A DNA stretch of 64,000 nucleotides, from contig UQIT01000006.1 of the NCBI GenBank assembly GCA_900541175.1, forward strand, positions 1 through 64,000, in the 5' to 3' direction. How positions within the stretch are numbered: position 1 is the first letter of the stretch; each line of letters begins with the position of its first letter. This stretch comes from an uncultured Collinsella sp. GTDB taxonomy: Bacteria > Actinomycetota > Coriobacteriia > Coriobacteriales > Coriobacteriaceae. Shown here in pieces: positions 16,647 to 25,182 of the stretch. Made by a program: the position numbers and the translations under genes. The notes beneath the pieces are model-generated. The model had not been told where the DNA came from. It was given only the letters and a program-made list of their open reading frames with translations, and made no database searches.

Positions 16647-17600
16647 ATGGAACCTAAGCAGTACTACATCGGCATTGACGTCGGCGGCACTTCGGTTAAG
16701 GAGGGCCTGTTCGACGAGGACGGCAACCTGCTGGCCAAGGCCAGCGTGCCCACGCCTCCCATCGTTGACGCTGCGGGCTTTGCCGCGGTGACCGAGGCTA
16801 TCGACCAGGTGGTCGCCAAGGCACGGATTCCGCGCGCCTTTGTGGCGGGCATTGGCCTGGCCGTTCCGTGCCCCATCCCGGCATCGGGCGATGCCAAGGT
16901 TAAGGCCAACATTGCCATTAACCTGCCCGAGCTAAGAATCGCCATTCAGCAGCACTGCCCCGACGCGGTCGTTAAGTACGAGAACGATGCCAACGCCGCC
17001 GCCATGGGCGAGGCCTGGCTCGGCTCTGCCAAGGGTGTACAGAACGTGGTGATGGTCACTATCGGCACCGGCGTGGGCGGCGGCGTTATCGTTAACGGCG
17101 ACGTGGTGTCGGGCGTTGTGGGCGCCGGCGGCGAGATCGGCCACATGTGCCTGAATCCGGCTGAGGAGCGCACTTGCGGCTGTGGCGGTCATGGCCACCT
17201 GGAGCAGTATTCCAGCGCCACCGGCGTGGTGAGCAACTACCTTGCCGAGTGCAAGAAGGCGGGCGTCGAGCCCATCGAGCTCACCGGCCCCTCAGATTCC
17301 AAGGACGTGTTCCAGGCCTGCCGCGAGGGCGACAAGCTCGCGCTGGCCGCGGCCGACACCATGGCCGACTATCTCGGTCGTGCCCTGGCGCTTATTGCCA
17401 ACGTGGTCGACCCCGAGATGTTCCTGATCGGCGGCGGCGCGTCCGCTTCGGCCGATGTCTACCTCGACAAGGTTTGCGAGCACTTTAAGCAGTACGCGCT
17501 TTCCGCCTCGCGCGAGACGCCCATTAAGGTCGCTTCGCTCGGAAACGACGCCGGCATCATCGGTGCCGCCTACGTAGCCCTGCGCGCTGCCGGTAAATAG
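16647..17600 (+). CDS. glk: ROK-family glucokinase
   Basis: Phosphorylates glucose, here plausibly the free glucose released by the phospho-glucosidase upstream. The 317-residue protein has the phosphate loop YIGIDVGGTSVKEGLF, the catalytic Asp in KYENDANAAAMGEAW, the second ATP motif TIGTGVGGGVIVNG and EIGHM. The zinc signature reads CGCGGHGHLE, so the third Cys of the usual CxCGxxGCxE is His; the motif should still bind zinc. The ATG at 16647 follows AAAGGTGG; the open frame further upstream lacks a ribosome site. Sugar specificity could be broader, as for other ROK kinases. Confidence 0.9.
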   Translation: MEPKQYYIGIDVGGTSVKEGLFDEDGNLLAKASVPTPPIVDAAGFAAVTEAIDQVVAKARIPRAFVAGIGLAVPCPIPASGDAKVKANIAINLPELRIAIQQHCPDAVVKYENDANAAAMGEAWLGSAKGVQNVVMVTIGTGVGGGVIVNGDVVSGVVGAGGEIGHMCLNPAEERTCGCGGHGHLEQYSSATGVVSNYLAECKKAGVEPIELTGPSDSKDVFQACREGDKLALAAADTMADYLGRALALIANVVDPEMFLIGGGASASADVYLDKVCEHFKQYALSASRETPIKVASLGNDAGIIGAAYVALRAAGK

Positions 17601-17601
17601 C

Positions 17602-17632
17602 TGGTGCAAGGGGGACAGGTTACATTGCACCA
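17602..17632. repeat. GGGAC-loop hairpin plus half copy
   Basis: tggtgca and tgcacca form a perfect 7-bp stem around a 17-nt loop with gggggacaggtt; total 31 nt. A second left half (tggtgcaaaagggacag) follows at 17636. The element begins one base after the glucokinase stop codon. Confidence 0.7.
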
Positions 17633-17768
17633 ACATGGTGCAAAAGGGACAGCCTTGGCCCCCGTGCCTGCGCCCCAAAATATGCCGTGGCCCTTCCGTC
17701 TGCGAAGGCTCGGCATCGGCGTGCTACCATAGCTACGTCCAAGTACACATATCAAGTGGAGGATATCC

Positions 17769-18692
17769 ATGGCAAACGTTCTTGTCTTTGGTCACCAGAA
17801 CCCCGATAACGACGCCATCATGAGCGCCGTCGTCCTGTCTCAGCTGCTCAACCAGGTTGAGTATGCCGGCAACACCTACGAGGCCTGCGCCCTTGGTCAG
17901 CTTCCGGCCGAGTCCGCCAAGCTGCTCGCCGACGCCGGCATTGCCGAGCCCCGCGTGATCGAGTCCGTCGAGGCCGGTCAGCTCGTCGTCCTCACCGACC
18001 ACAACGAGTCTGCCCAGTCCGTCGCCGGTCTTAAGGACGCCACGGTCTTTGGCGTCGTCGACCACCACCGCATCGGCGACTTCGAGACCGCCGGCCCGCT
18101 GCACTACATCTGCCTGCCCTGGGGCTCCAGCTGCACCATCGTCACCAAGCTCGCCGGCGTGCTCGGCGTTGAGCTTTCCGACGTTCAGGCCAAGCTGCTG
18201 CTCTCGGCCATGATGACCGACACGCTCATGCTCAAGAGCCCCACTACCACCGATGTCGACCGCGCCGTCGCCGCCAAGCTCGGCGAGCAGGTGGGCGTCG
18301 ACCCGGTCAAGTTTGGCATGGAGGTCTTCCTCACCCGCCCGTCCGGCTCCTTCACCGCAGCCGAGATGGTCGGCAACGACATCAAGATGTTCGAGCCTGC
18401 CGGCAAGAAGCTGCTCATCGGCCAGTACGAGACTGTCGACAAGACTCGCGCACTCGGCATGATCGACGAGATTCGCGAGGCCATGCGCGCCTACGCCGCC
18501 GAGAAGGGTGCCGACGGCATCGTCCTGTGCATCACTGACATCATGGAGGAGGGCTCGCAGGTCCTGCTCGAGGGCGAGACCGAGGCTGCTCAGAAGGGCC
18601 TGGGCATTGCCGACGAGCACGACGGCGTCTGGATGCCGGGCGTCCTCTCCCGTAAGAAGCAGGTCGCTGCCCCCATCATGGCCGCCTGCTAG
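17769..18692 (+). CDS. ppaC: Manganese-dependent inorganic pyrophosphatase
   Basis: A class C (DHH family) pyrophosphatase of 307 residues that hydrolyses PPi and pulls biosynthetic reactions forward. Metal-binding motifs are VFGHQNPDNDAIMSA at the N terminus, LTDHNE, and VVDHHRIGDF; the C-terminal DHHA2 domain contains the substrate-binding SRKKQ (LSRKKQVAAP). There is no inserted CBS domain, so it is the constitutive form. The ATG at 17769 follows GTGGAGG. A TACCAT box near 17728 may be its -10. It ends at a good terminator. Confidence 0.96.
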   Translation: MANVLVFGHQNPDNDAIMSAVVLSQLLNQVEYAGNTYEACALGQLPAESAKLLADAGIAEPRVIESVEAGQLVVLTDHNESAQSVAGLKDATVFGVVDHHRIGDFETAGPLHYICLPWGSSCTIVTKLAGVLGVELSDVQAKLLLSAMMTDTLMLKSPTTTDVDRAVAAKLGEQVGVDPVKFGMEVFLTRPSGSFTAAEMVGNDIKMFEPAGKKLLIGQYETVDKTRALGMIDEIREAMRAYAAEKGADGIVLCITDIMEEGSQVLLEGETEAAQKGLGIADEHDGVWMPGVLSRKKQVAAPIMAAC

Positions 18693-18711
18693 GTTTAGTT
18701 GACCAAACGCC

Positions 18712-18751
18712 ACGACCGGATCGCGGAAGCCCCGCGCTCCGGTCGTTTTTT
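18712..18751 (+). terminator. Terminator after ppaC
   Basis: acgaccgga and tccggtcgt form a 9-bp stem around a GC-rich loop that itself contains gcg/cgc pairs, followed by six T. Confidence 0.85.
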
Positions 18752-18889
18752 GTGCACGGCGCCGCGTCGTCTCTTGGATAGGCGCGCCCGTGCCGTTGAG
18801 CAAATAATGTTCAACCTGTGGTTCCGCTTTTCGGCCACGCCTGCGTGCCTGTCGTGCAGGGTAGGCTAGATGCAAGCGTAATACGTTAG

Positions 18890-18926
18890 AGCGCGGCACC
18901 GCCACTTGGGCGGGCCGTGCTTTTTT
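18890..18926 (+). promoter_or_regulatory. Terminator-like hairpin in the nhaA leader
   Basis: gcgcggcaccgcc and gggcgggccgtgc pair imperfectly and are followed directly by TTTTTT, about 35 bases before nhaA. A small gggagctttccc hairpin lies between it and the ribosome site. Either the nhaA promoter lies downstream of it, or it works as an attenuator. I could not match a known ion riboswitch by eye. Confidence 0.45.
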
Positions 18927-18959
18927 AAGACGGGAGCTTTCCCGTGAAAGGAGCCGCCC

Positions 18960-20318
18960 ATGGCAGCACCCGAGCAGCTGTTTAACGTTCGTGAGCGCAA
19001 GCGTTTTGAGCGCCATGACATTTGGGAGCGCATCACCGAGAACGGCACGATTTCCGCCGCCGTCATGGTCTTCGCCGCCATCGCCGCCGTCATTTGCGCC
19101 AACACCGATGCCTACGAGGCCATCCATCACTTTTTGGAGACCCCGCTGTATGTGGGTCTGGGCAACCTTACGGCCGGTCTCACCGTTGAGCTTTTCGTCA
19201 ACGACTTCCTCATGGCGATTTTCTTTTTGCTGGTGGGCATTGAGCTCAAATATGAAATGACGGTCGGCGAGCTCAAAAACCCGCGCCAGGCTATGCTTCC
19301 CATGCTGGCGGCCGTGGGCGGCGTCGTCGTTCCCGCCTGCATCTATCTGATCTTTAACCATGCCGGCGCGCACAACGGCTGGGCCATTCCCATGGCAACC
19401 GATATTGCCTTTGCGCTGGGCGTGCTGTCGCTTTTGGGCAATCGCGTGCCCAACGGCGTGCGTGTGTTCTTCTCGACGCTCGCCATCGCCGACGACCTCA
19501 TCTCCATCGCCGCCATCGCCATCTTCTACGGTCAGAGCCCCAATCCGTTTTGGTTGGGCGCCGCCGCGCTTGTGACGTGCGCGCTCGTGTGGCTCAACAA
19601 GACGCAGCACTACCGCCTTGCCCCGTATTCGGTGCTGGGCCTGCTGCTGTGGTTCTGCATGTTCAAGAGCGGCGTGCACGCTACGCTTGCCGGCGTCATC
19701 CTGGCCTTCACCATCCCGGCCAAGTGCGGCGTCAAGCTCGATAGCCTCACCGATTGGTTGGGCGAGTGCCTGCCGCTGCTCGATGACCGCTACGACGACG
19801 AGGCGCACATCCTGGGCCAGCATGACTTTACCGTCTCGACCACCAAGGTCGAGCGCGTCATGCACCGCGTGACCCCGCCGCTCATCCGCATGGAGCGTCT
19901 GATCTCCACACCGGTCAACTTTGTGATCCTGCCGATCTTTGCGTTCGTCAACGCACAGGTTCGCCTAGTGGGCGTGGACATGAGCACGCTGCTCACCGAC
20001 CCGGTGACGCTCGGCGTGTACTTTGGCATGCTGCTGGGTAAGCCGATCGGTATCTTTGGCATGACGTTCGCCTTGGTCAAGCTCAAGGCCTGCGAGCTGC
20101 CGCACAATGTCAACTGGCATATGATTGCCGGCGTGGGCATTCTGGGCGGTATCGGCTTTACCATGTCGATTCTCATCAGCGGCCTCGCCTTCCCGACGGC
20201 CCAGTTTGAGGTTCTGGCTGCCAAGGCCGCTATTCTCGCCGGCTCTGTCACCGCGGCCGTACTTGGCATGATCTACATGAGTGTGATCTGCAAGCACCCC
20301 GCGCCCAAAGACGAGTAA
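18960..20318 (+). CDS. nhaA: Na+/H+ antiporter NhaA
   Basis: A 452-residue integral membrane antiporter that exports sodium in exchange for protons. The helices of the NhaA fold are visible, with the ion-binding segment PMATDIAFALGVLSLLG and the paired aspartates in STLAIADDLISI. Later landmarks are GKPIGIFGMTFA and GIGFTMSILISGLAF. It is longer than E. coli NhaA (388) because of a hydrophilic stretch (CGVKLDSLTDWLGE to RVTPPLIRME) between helix groups, common in actinobacterial forms. The ATG at 18960 follows AAAGGAG. It is a single-gene unit flanked by a leader hairpin and a terminator. Confidence 0.95.
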   Translation: MAAPEQLFNVRERKRFERHDIWERITENGTISAAVMVFAAIAAVICANTDAYEAIHHFLETPLYVGLGNLTAGLTVELFVNDFLMAIFFLLVGIELKYEMTVGELKNPRQAMLPMLAAVGGVVVPACIYLIFNHAGAHNGWAIPMATDIAFALGVLSLLGNRVPNGVRVFFSTLAIADDLISIAAIAIFYGQSPNPFWLGAAALVTCALVWLNKTQHYRLAPYSVLGLLLWFCMFKSGVHATLAGVILAFTIPAKCGVKLDSLTDWLGECLPLLDDRYDDEAHILGQHDFTVSTTKVERVMHRVTPPLIRMERLISTPVNFVILPIFAFVNAQVRLVGVDMSTLLTDPVTLGVYFGMLLGKPIGIFGMTFALVKLKACELPHNVNWHMIAGVGILGGIGFTMSILISGLAFPTAQFEVLAAKAAILAGSVTAAVLGMIYMSVICKHPAPKDE

Positions 20319-20335
20319 AAGCGCATACAAGTTTG

Positions 20336-20374
20336 AAAACGCCGCCCGTGAACACCATCACGGGCGGCGTTTTA
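20336..20374 (+). terminator. Terminator after nhaA
   Basis: aaaacgccgcccgtg and cacgggcggcgtttt form a 15-bp perfect stem around aacaccat. The A/T tracts on both sides allow it to act in both directions. Confidence 0.88.
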
Positions 20375-20400
20375 GTCATTCGGGACGTTCTTAAATGACT
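20374..20400. repeat. 27-nt GGGAC-loop hairpin, second copy
   Basis: agtcatt and aatgact form a perfect 7-bp stem around cgggacgttctta. It starts at the last bases of the nhaA terminator and ends four bases before the following convergent gene. It matches the copy at 15-41 and the inverted copy at 56416-56442. Confidence 0.7.
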
Positions 20401-20404
20401 AGGT

Positions 20405-20659
20405 TTATTCCACGGTGCCGTAGATGGCGCCCCAGCCGTGGGCGGCCAAGGCGGAGTTGAGCTGGTCGCAAAGTGACTGGCGGTCGTAATAGCCGGGCGG
20501 TAGCAGGTTGACGATTTCCATGAGATCGGGCGCCAGGTCCAAGATTTCGGCCTGTACGATCAGATCCAGGCGGTCGATGGCGTGACGGTCGTAAAATAGT
20601 CCGTCGACCAGGCGCTGCAGGTCGCCGAATTCCTCGGCCTGGAATGATCCGTACTCCAT
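20405..20659 (-). CDS. Small conserved-looking hypothetical protein
   Basis: An 84-residue acidic protein, probably soluble and helical (EEFGDLQRLVDGLFYDRH, DLAPDLMEIVNLLPPGYY). I do not recognise the family. The ATG at 20659 is preceded by AAGGAGGCACT on its own strand, which strongly favours this frame over a 96-codon alternative on the same strand. It is alone between nhaA (convergent) and the aminotransferase gene (divergent). Function unknown. Confidence 0.75.
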   Translation of the reverse strand: MEYGSFQAEEFGDLQRLVDGLFYDRHAIDRLDLIVQAEILDLAPDLMEIVNLLPPGYYDRQSLCDQLNSALAAHGWGAIYGTVE

Positions 20660-20808
20660 AGTGCCTCCTTGGGCGCTTCACGCCGGCATGCGCGGCGATT
20701 CGTAATTCATTGCGATGGACTTAATCTATCACGGCTTCATAACGTTGCGACGGTGGCGGTCTATACTTAGAAGAATTGCAACGTACCGCTTCGTGAAAGG
20801 TCGCACCC

Positions 20809-22113
20809 ATGCAGACGATCTACCAGAAGATGGAAACCACCGAACTCGATGCCGCCATCGAGGCGCTCAAGGCCGAGGTCGCCGAGGTCAAGGCCAAGGG
20901 CCTGGCGCTCGACATGGCCCGCGGCAAGCCGTCGCCCTCCCAGGTGGACATCTCTCGACCCATGCTCGATATCCTCAATGCCGATGCCGATCTGCACGAC
21001 GGCAATGTCGACTGCTCCAACTACGGCTGCTTTGAGGGCATTCCCTCGGCACGCAAGCTGGCGGGGGAGTTCCTGGGTTGCCCCGCCGAGCAGACGCTCG
21101 TGCTGGGTTCGTCGAGCTTGCTGATCGAGCACGATATCGCCGGTATGTTCTGGCGTTGCGGCTCGTGTGGTAGCGATCCTTGGGAGGCTTACGAGGCAGC
21201 GCACGACGGCAAGAAGGTCAAGTTCCTGTGCCCGGTTCCCGGCTACGATCGCCACTTTGGCATTACCGTCGACTTGGGTATCGAGAACGTTCCCGTCGCG
21301 ATGACCGACAACGGCCCCGATATGGACGAGATCGAGCGCCTCGTTGCCGCCGACGATTCCATCAAGGGCATCTGGTGCGTGCCCAAGTATTCCAACCCCA
21401 CGGGTATCACCTTTAGCGAGGACACCGTGCGCCGCCTGGTCGAGATGCACACGGCCGCGCCCGATTTCCGCATCTTCTGGGACAACGCCTACTGCGTGCA
21501 CGACCTGTACGACGAGACCGACGAGCTCGCCAACATCTTTGATCTTGCCCGCGCGGCGGGCACCGAGGACCGCGTGGTGGCATTCGCCTCGACGTCCAAG
21601 ATCACCTTCCCGGGTGCCGGTATCGGCTTTATCGGTGCGAGCCCCGCGGTTATCGCGGAGTTCTCCAAGCGCCTGAAGGCCGGCCTCATCAGTGCCGACA
21701 AGCTCAACCAGCTGCGCCACGTGCGTTTCCTTCCCACCATCGAGGCGGTCAAGGAGCACATGAAAAAGCATGCCGAGTTCTTGCGCCCGCGCTTTGAGGC
21801 TGTCGAGCGCAAGCTCACCGAGGGCTTGGGCGACACGGGCTGCGCCACCTGGACGCACCCCCGCGGCGGCTACTTTGTAAGCTTCGATGGTCCCGAGGGT
21901 TCAGCCCAGAAGGTCGCCGCGCTCTGCGCCGACCTGGGCGTCAAGCTCACGCCGGCTGGTGCCACCTGGCCTTATGGCAAGGACCCGCGCGACACCAACA
22001 TCCGCATCGCGCCGAGCTATCCCACGGTCGAGGACCTGGAGGCCGCGCTCGATGTGCTGGTGCTGGCCGTCAAGCTTGTCGCTGCCGAGCTTGCGCGTGT
22101 CGAGCGCGCCTAA
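20809..22113 (+). CDS. PLP-dependent aminotransferase, aspartate aminotransferase-like
   Basis: A 434-residue fold-type I aminotransferase, most like the atypical aspartate aminotransferase group (Asp_aminotransf family). The pocket motifs are CSNYGCFEGIPSARKLAGEF, PVPGYDRHFGI, the NPTG motif in PKYSNPTGITFSED, DNAYCVHDL, and the PLP-binding Lys in ASTSKITFPGAGIGF. A C-terminal Arg for the carboxylate is in NIRIAPSYP. Likely reaction: aspartate plus 2-oxoglutarate to oxaloacetate plus glutamate, though other amino donors are possible. ATG 20809 follows GAAAGG. A TATACT box lies at 20762. Confidence 0.9.
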   Translation: MQTIYQKMETTELDAAIEALKAEVAEVKAKGLALDMARGKPSPSQVDISRPMLDILNADADLHDGNVDCSNYGCFEGIPSARKLAGEFLGCPAEQTLVLGSSSLLIEHDIAGMFWRCGSCGSDPWEAYEAAHDGKKVKFLCPVPGYDRHFGITVDLGIENVPVAMTDNGPDMDEIERLVAADDSIKGIWCVPKYSNPTGITFSEDTVRRLVEMHTAAPDFRIFWDNAYCVHDLYDETDELANIFDLARAAGTEDRVVAFASTSKITFPGAGIGFIGASPAVIAEFSKRLKAGLISADKLNQLRHVRFLPTIEAVKEHMKKHAEFLRPRFEAVERKLTEGLGDTGCATWTHPRGGYFVSFDGPEGSAQKVAALCADLGVKLTPAGATWPYGKDPRDTNIRIAPSYPTVEDLEAALDVLVLAVKLVAAELARVERA

Positions 22114-22164
22114 CGCGCGGCTTCCCGTACTATCCGCACTTTCGATACGTAAAGGAGCGTATAC

Positions 22165-22479
22165 ATGGATTTGGGTATTTCCACCAACCCCACGCCAGAG
22201 CTCTACACCATTAAGGTAACCGGCGAGATCGATATCTCTAACGCCGATAGCCTGCGCAATGCCATCGACCTGGCGCTCGAGCAGCCCACTGAGGCCGTTG
22301 AGCTCGATTTTGCCCAGGTGAGCTACATCGATTCGACGGGCATTGGCGTGCTCGTGGGCGCCGCACACCACGCGGTCGACCACGGCAAACTCTTTAGCTG
22401 CACCAATGTGCAGCCCCCGGTGATGCGCGTGGTTCAGCTGTTGGGTGTCGACCAGGAGATTTCGATCACCGCTGCATAA
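22165..22479 (+). CDS. STAS-domain anti-sigma factor antagonist
   Basis: A 104-residue single STAS domain of the SpoIIAA/RsbV kind. In this family the unphosphorylated protein binds an anti-sigma kinase and frees a sigma factor. The phosphorylatable Ser lies in YIDSTGIGVLVGA near residue 57, in the right context. No anti-sigma kinase or sigma factor gene is adjacent, so the partner must be elsewhere. The ATG at 22165 follows AAAGGAG. It lies 51 bases after the aminotransferase and may share its transcript. Confidence 0.88.
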   Translation: MDLGISTNPTPELYTIKVTGEIDISNADSLRNAIDLALEQPTEAVELDFAQVSYIDSTGIGVLVGAAHHAVDHGKLFSCTNVQPPVMRVVQLLGVDQEISITAA

Positions 22480-22632
22480 CCTTTGCCCCCAAAAGGGCGT
22501 GCCATTTGGCATATGTTTGTGATGCGCTCGGACGTTTTGGTGTCCGGGCGCTATACTTGACCGAATGAATAGACGAGTTCCGGCCGAATGGCGCGGTGCG
22601 GGCTCGACTCACATCGAGCCTTGGAGGTATGT

Positions 22633-23235
22633 GTGTTTGGTATTGGAGAGGGTGAGCTCGCGATCATCGTGGTCTTCGGCTTTTTGCTGTTTGGCCCGGA
22701 TAAGCTCCCACAGATGGGCCGCACGATCGGCCGTGCCATTCGTCAGTTCCGCGAGACGCAGGAAAAGATGACGGCCGTTGTTCAGTCCGAGATAATCGAT
22801 CCGGTGAGCGAGGCCGCGTCGGCCCCGGTCAAGCCCAAGAAGGCTGCTGCGACCGACGACGATTCCGATGCGGACGAGGATGCCGCCGAGACGGCAGCGC
22901 CCGCCAAGAAGGAGACCTTTGCCGAGCGTCGCGCCCGTCTTGCTGCCGAGAAGGCCGCGAGCGAGGCTGCCGCCGAGGGCGAGGGTACTGCTGAGGAGTC
23001 CGAGGCCGAGGGTGCCGAGCCTGCCGCTGCCGCCGAGCCTGTCGTCGAGCCCGAGCCTGCTGCAGAGCCGGAGTCCGAGCCCGAGCCGGCAGAGCCCACG
23101 ACGGCTGACCTCTACGCCCGTCGTCCCCGCAAGCGCAAGGCCGTCGTCGACCAGCTCGCTCGCGAGCTCGAGGCCGAGGACGAGGCCGTTGCCGAGGCTG
23201 CCACCGCCGATGCCCCGAAGGGAGGCGATGAGTAA
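22633..23235 (+). CDS. Twin-arginine translocase TatA/TatB-family subunit
   Basis: A 200-residue single-span membrane protein of the Tat export machinery. The N-terminal helix GELAIIVVFGFLLFGPDKLP followed by the amphipathic QMGRTIGRAIRQFRETQEKM is diagnostic; FGPDKLPQ fits TatB slightly better than TatA. The remaining 150 residues are a low-complexity Ala/Glu/Pro tail, much longer than in typical TatA. The start is GTG at 22633, with GGAGG five bases before; the frame is open further upstream without a ribosome site. Its stop overlaps the tatC start by one base. A TATACT box lies at 22552. Confidence 0.9.
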   Translation: MFGIGEGELAIIVVFGFLLFGPDKLPQMGRTIGRAIRQFRETQEKMTAVVQSEIIDPVSEAASAPVKPKKAAATDDDSDADEDAAETAAPAKKETFAERRARLAAEKAASEAAAEGEGTAEESEAEGAEPAAAAEPVVEPEPAAEPESEPEPAEPTTADLYARRPRKRKAVVDQLARELEAEDEAVAEAATADAPKGGDE

Positions 23236-24026
23236 TGCCTATCGGACCTGCGCGCATGCCGCTCTTCGATCACCTGGGCGAGCTCCGTCGCCGCCTGACC
23301 ATCGTGGTCGTGTCGGTGTTTGCCGCCGCCATCGTGCTGTATTTCGCCACGCCCGTGGTGCTCGACATCCTGGAAGACCCCATCCGCTCCTTTGTGCCGG
23401 ACGGTAAGTTCTACATCACCACCACGCTCGGCGGCTTTGGCCTGCGCTTCTCGCTGGCCATCAAGATGGCCGTGGTCATGTGCACGCCCATGATCATCTG
23501 GCAGATTCTGGCATTTTTCCTGCCGGCACTGCGTCCCAACGAGCGCAAATGGGTCGTGCCCACGGTGCTCGCCTCGACGGTGCTGTTCTTCCTGGGTGCC
23601 ATCTTCTGCTATTTCATCATCATCCCGGCGGGCTTTGAGTGGCTTATCGGCGAGACCTCGGCCGTCGCCACGGCGCTGCCCGACCTGGAGAACTACGTCA
23701 ACATGGAGCTGCTCTTTATGATCGGCTTTGGCGTGGCGTTTGAGCTGCCGCTCATCATCTTCTACCTGTCCGTCTTCCACATCGTGTCCTACGCGGCCTT
23801 CCGCGGCGCCTGGCGCTACGTGTACGTGGGCCTGCTTGTGGGCTCGGCTGTGATTACGCCCGACGGCTCGCCCGTTACGCTGGGCCTCATGTATGGTGCC
23901 CTGCTCTCGCTCTACGAGATTTCGCTCGCCATTGCCCGCGTGGTCATTACCGCGCGCGAGGGCAAGGAGGGCTTGTTTGTGAGCCGTCTGGACCTGTTCT
24001 CGGACGATGAGGACGACGAGGAGTAA
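23235..24026 (+). CDS. tatC: Twin-arginine translocase subunit TatC
   Basis: The 263-residue six-helix receptor that recognises RR signal peptides. The N-terminal FDHLGELRRRLTIVVVSV is the TatC signature, followed by a periplasmic cap with SFVPDGKFY and the helix pairs through IGFGVAFELPLIIFYLS and AVITPDGSPVTLGLMYG. A short acidic tail (SDDEDDEE) ends it. Its ATG is fused to the upstream stop as TAATG, implying translational coupling with the TatA/B gene. hypA follows six bases later, so Tat and hydrogenase maturation genes form one operon; NiFe hydrogenases are frequent Tat substrates. Confidence 0.96.
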   Translation: MPIGPARMPLFDHLGELRRRLTIVVVSVFAAAIVLYFATPVVLDILEDPIRSFVPDGKFYITTTLGGFGLRFSLAIKMAVVMCTPMIIWQILAFFLPALRPNERKWVVPTVLASTVLFFLGAIFCYFIIIPAGFEWLIGETSAVATALPDLENYVNMELLFMIGFGVAFELPLIIFYLSVFHIVSYAAFRGAWRYVYVGLLVGSAVITPDGSPVTLGLMYGALLSLYEISLAIARVVITAREGKEGLFVSRLDLFSDDEDDEE

Positions 24027-24032
24027 ATCGGT

Positions 24033-24389
24033 ATGCACGAGGTTGGCATTGTCAACGGCATACTCGATACAGTGATTCGCGCGGCGCGTGGGGCGGGGGC
24101 CTCGCGCGCCGTTTTGGTAACGCTGCGTATCGGGGATATGACCGAAGTTGTGCGCGAGGCGCTGGACTTTGCGTGGGAGACATTTCGCGATGAGGACCCG
24201 CTCACGCGGGGCTGCGAGCTCGCGGTTGAGGAGATTCACCCACAAAGTGAATGCCTGGACTGCGGCGAGGTCTTCGACCACGATCGCTTCCACTGTCGCT
24301 GTCCCCAGTGTGGTGGTGCCAACGTGCGCCTACTGCACGGCCGCGAGCTCGATATCGCGAGTATCGAAATCGAAACCCCCGACGATTAG
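24033..24389 (+). CDS. hypA: Hydrogenase nickel-incorporation protein HypA
   Basis: A 118-residue metallochaperone that delivers nickel to the NiFe hydrogenase large subunit with HypB. The nickel site MHEVGIV (His2, Glu3) is at the extreme N terminus, which fixes the ATG at 24033. The zinc site is the pair CLDCGEVF and CPQCGG at about residues 74-98. It is six bases after tatC and 55 bases before hypB. No hydrogenase structural genes or other hyp genes occur in the window. Confidence 0.96.
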   Translation: MHEVGIVNGILDTVIRAARGAGASRAVLVTLRIGDMTEVVREALDFAWETFRDEDPLTRGCELAVEEIHPQSECLDCGEVFDHDRFHCRCPQCGGANVRLLHGRELDIASIEIETPDD

Positions 24390-24444
24390 CCCGCTAGCCA
24401 TCTGGTGATGGGGTATAAAGGGGCCAAAGTAAGGAGCGCTAAGT

Positions 24445-25128
24445 ATGGCTGAGAAAACGATTGATATCGCGTCGCCGATTCTGTCGCGCAACGAGCGCCT
24501 GGCAGATCAGCTGCGTCAGCGATTTAATGAGACAAACACCTATGTGATCAACGTCTTGTCGAGCCCCGGTTCGGGCAAGACCACCACGATCCTGGGCACC
24601 AACGAGCGCCTGCGTGACAAGGCCGGCCTGCGCTGTGCCGTCATCGAGGGCGATATCGCCTCGGATGTCGACGCCATCACCATGAAGGAAGCCGGCATGC
24701 CCGCCATCCAGATCAACACGGGCGGCCTGTGCCACCTCGAGGGCAACATGATCATGGAGGCCGTTGACGCGTTTGACCAGGCTGTGGGTCTGGAAAACAT
24801 CGACGTCATCTTTATCGAAAACGTGGGTAACCTGGTCTGCCCAGTCGACTTTGACTTGGGCGAGAACCTGTCCATCATGATTCTCTCGGTGCCCGAGGGC
24901 GACGACAAGCCCATCAAGTACCCGGGCATCTTCCAGCACGCTGGCGCGCAGCTGCTCAATAAGGTCGACGTGGCCCCGGCTTTCGATTTTGACATGGATA
25001 GGTATACTAAGACACTCGATGACCTCAATCCGCAGGCGCCGCGGTTTGCCGTGAGCGCGCGCAAGGGCGAGGGCATGGACGCCTGGTGCGATTGGCTCAT
25101 CGGGCAGATCGAGCAAGCAAGGGCGTAA
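24445..25128 (+). CDS. hypB: Hydrogenase nickel-incorporation GTPase HypB
   Basis: A 227-residue SIMIBI-class GTPase that powers nickel insertion. Walker A is VLSSPGSGKTTTILG at about residue 36, metal-binding GGLCHLEGNMI and the switch region IDVIFIENVGNLVCPVDFDLG follow, and the base-recognition motif is NKVDVAP. The N terminus lacks the His-rich or CXXCGCXXX nickel-storage stretch found in some HypB, so this is the simple form. The ATG at 24445 follows AAGGAG. A TATAAA box at about 24413 may give it an extra promoter besides the tat-hypA transcript. Confidence 0.96.
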   Translation: MAEKTIDIASPILSRNERLADQLRQRFNETNTYVINVLSSPGSGKTTTILGTNERLRDKAGLRCAVIEGDIASDVDAITMKEAGMPAIQINTGGLCHLEGNMIMEAVDAFDQAVGLENIDVIFIENVGNLVCPVDFDLGENLSIMILSVPEGDDKPIKYPGIFQHAGAQLLNKVDVAPAFDFDMDRYTKTLDDLNPQAPRFAVSARKGEGMDAWCDWLIGQIEQARA

Positions 25129-25182
25129 ATCGGCCGCCATACGGGCGGGCGTAGCCGTAGAGATACGAGATAGGAGCCTCTT

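Noticed and set aside
17733..19865. A 710-codon minus-strand frame opposite ppaC and nhaA
   Set aside because: Shadow frame of two well-identified genes; composition is artificial and it crosses the ppaC terminator.
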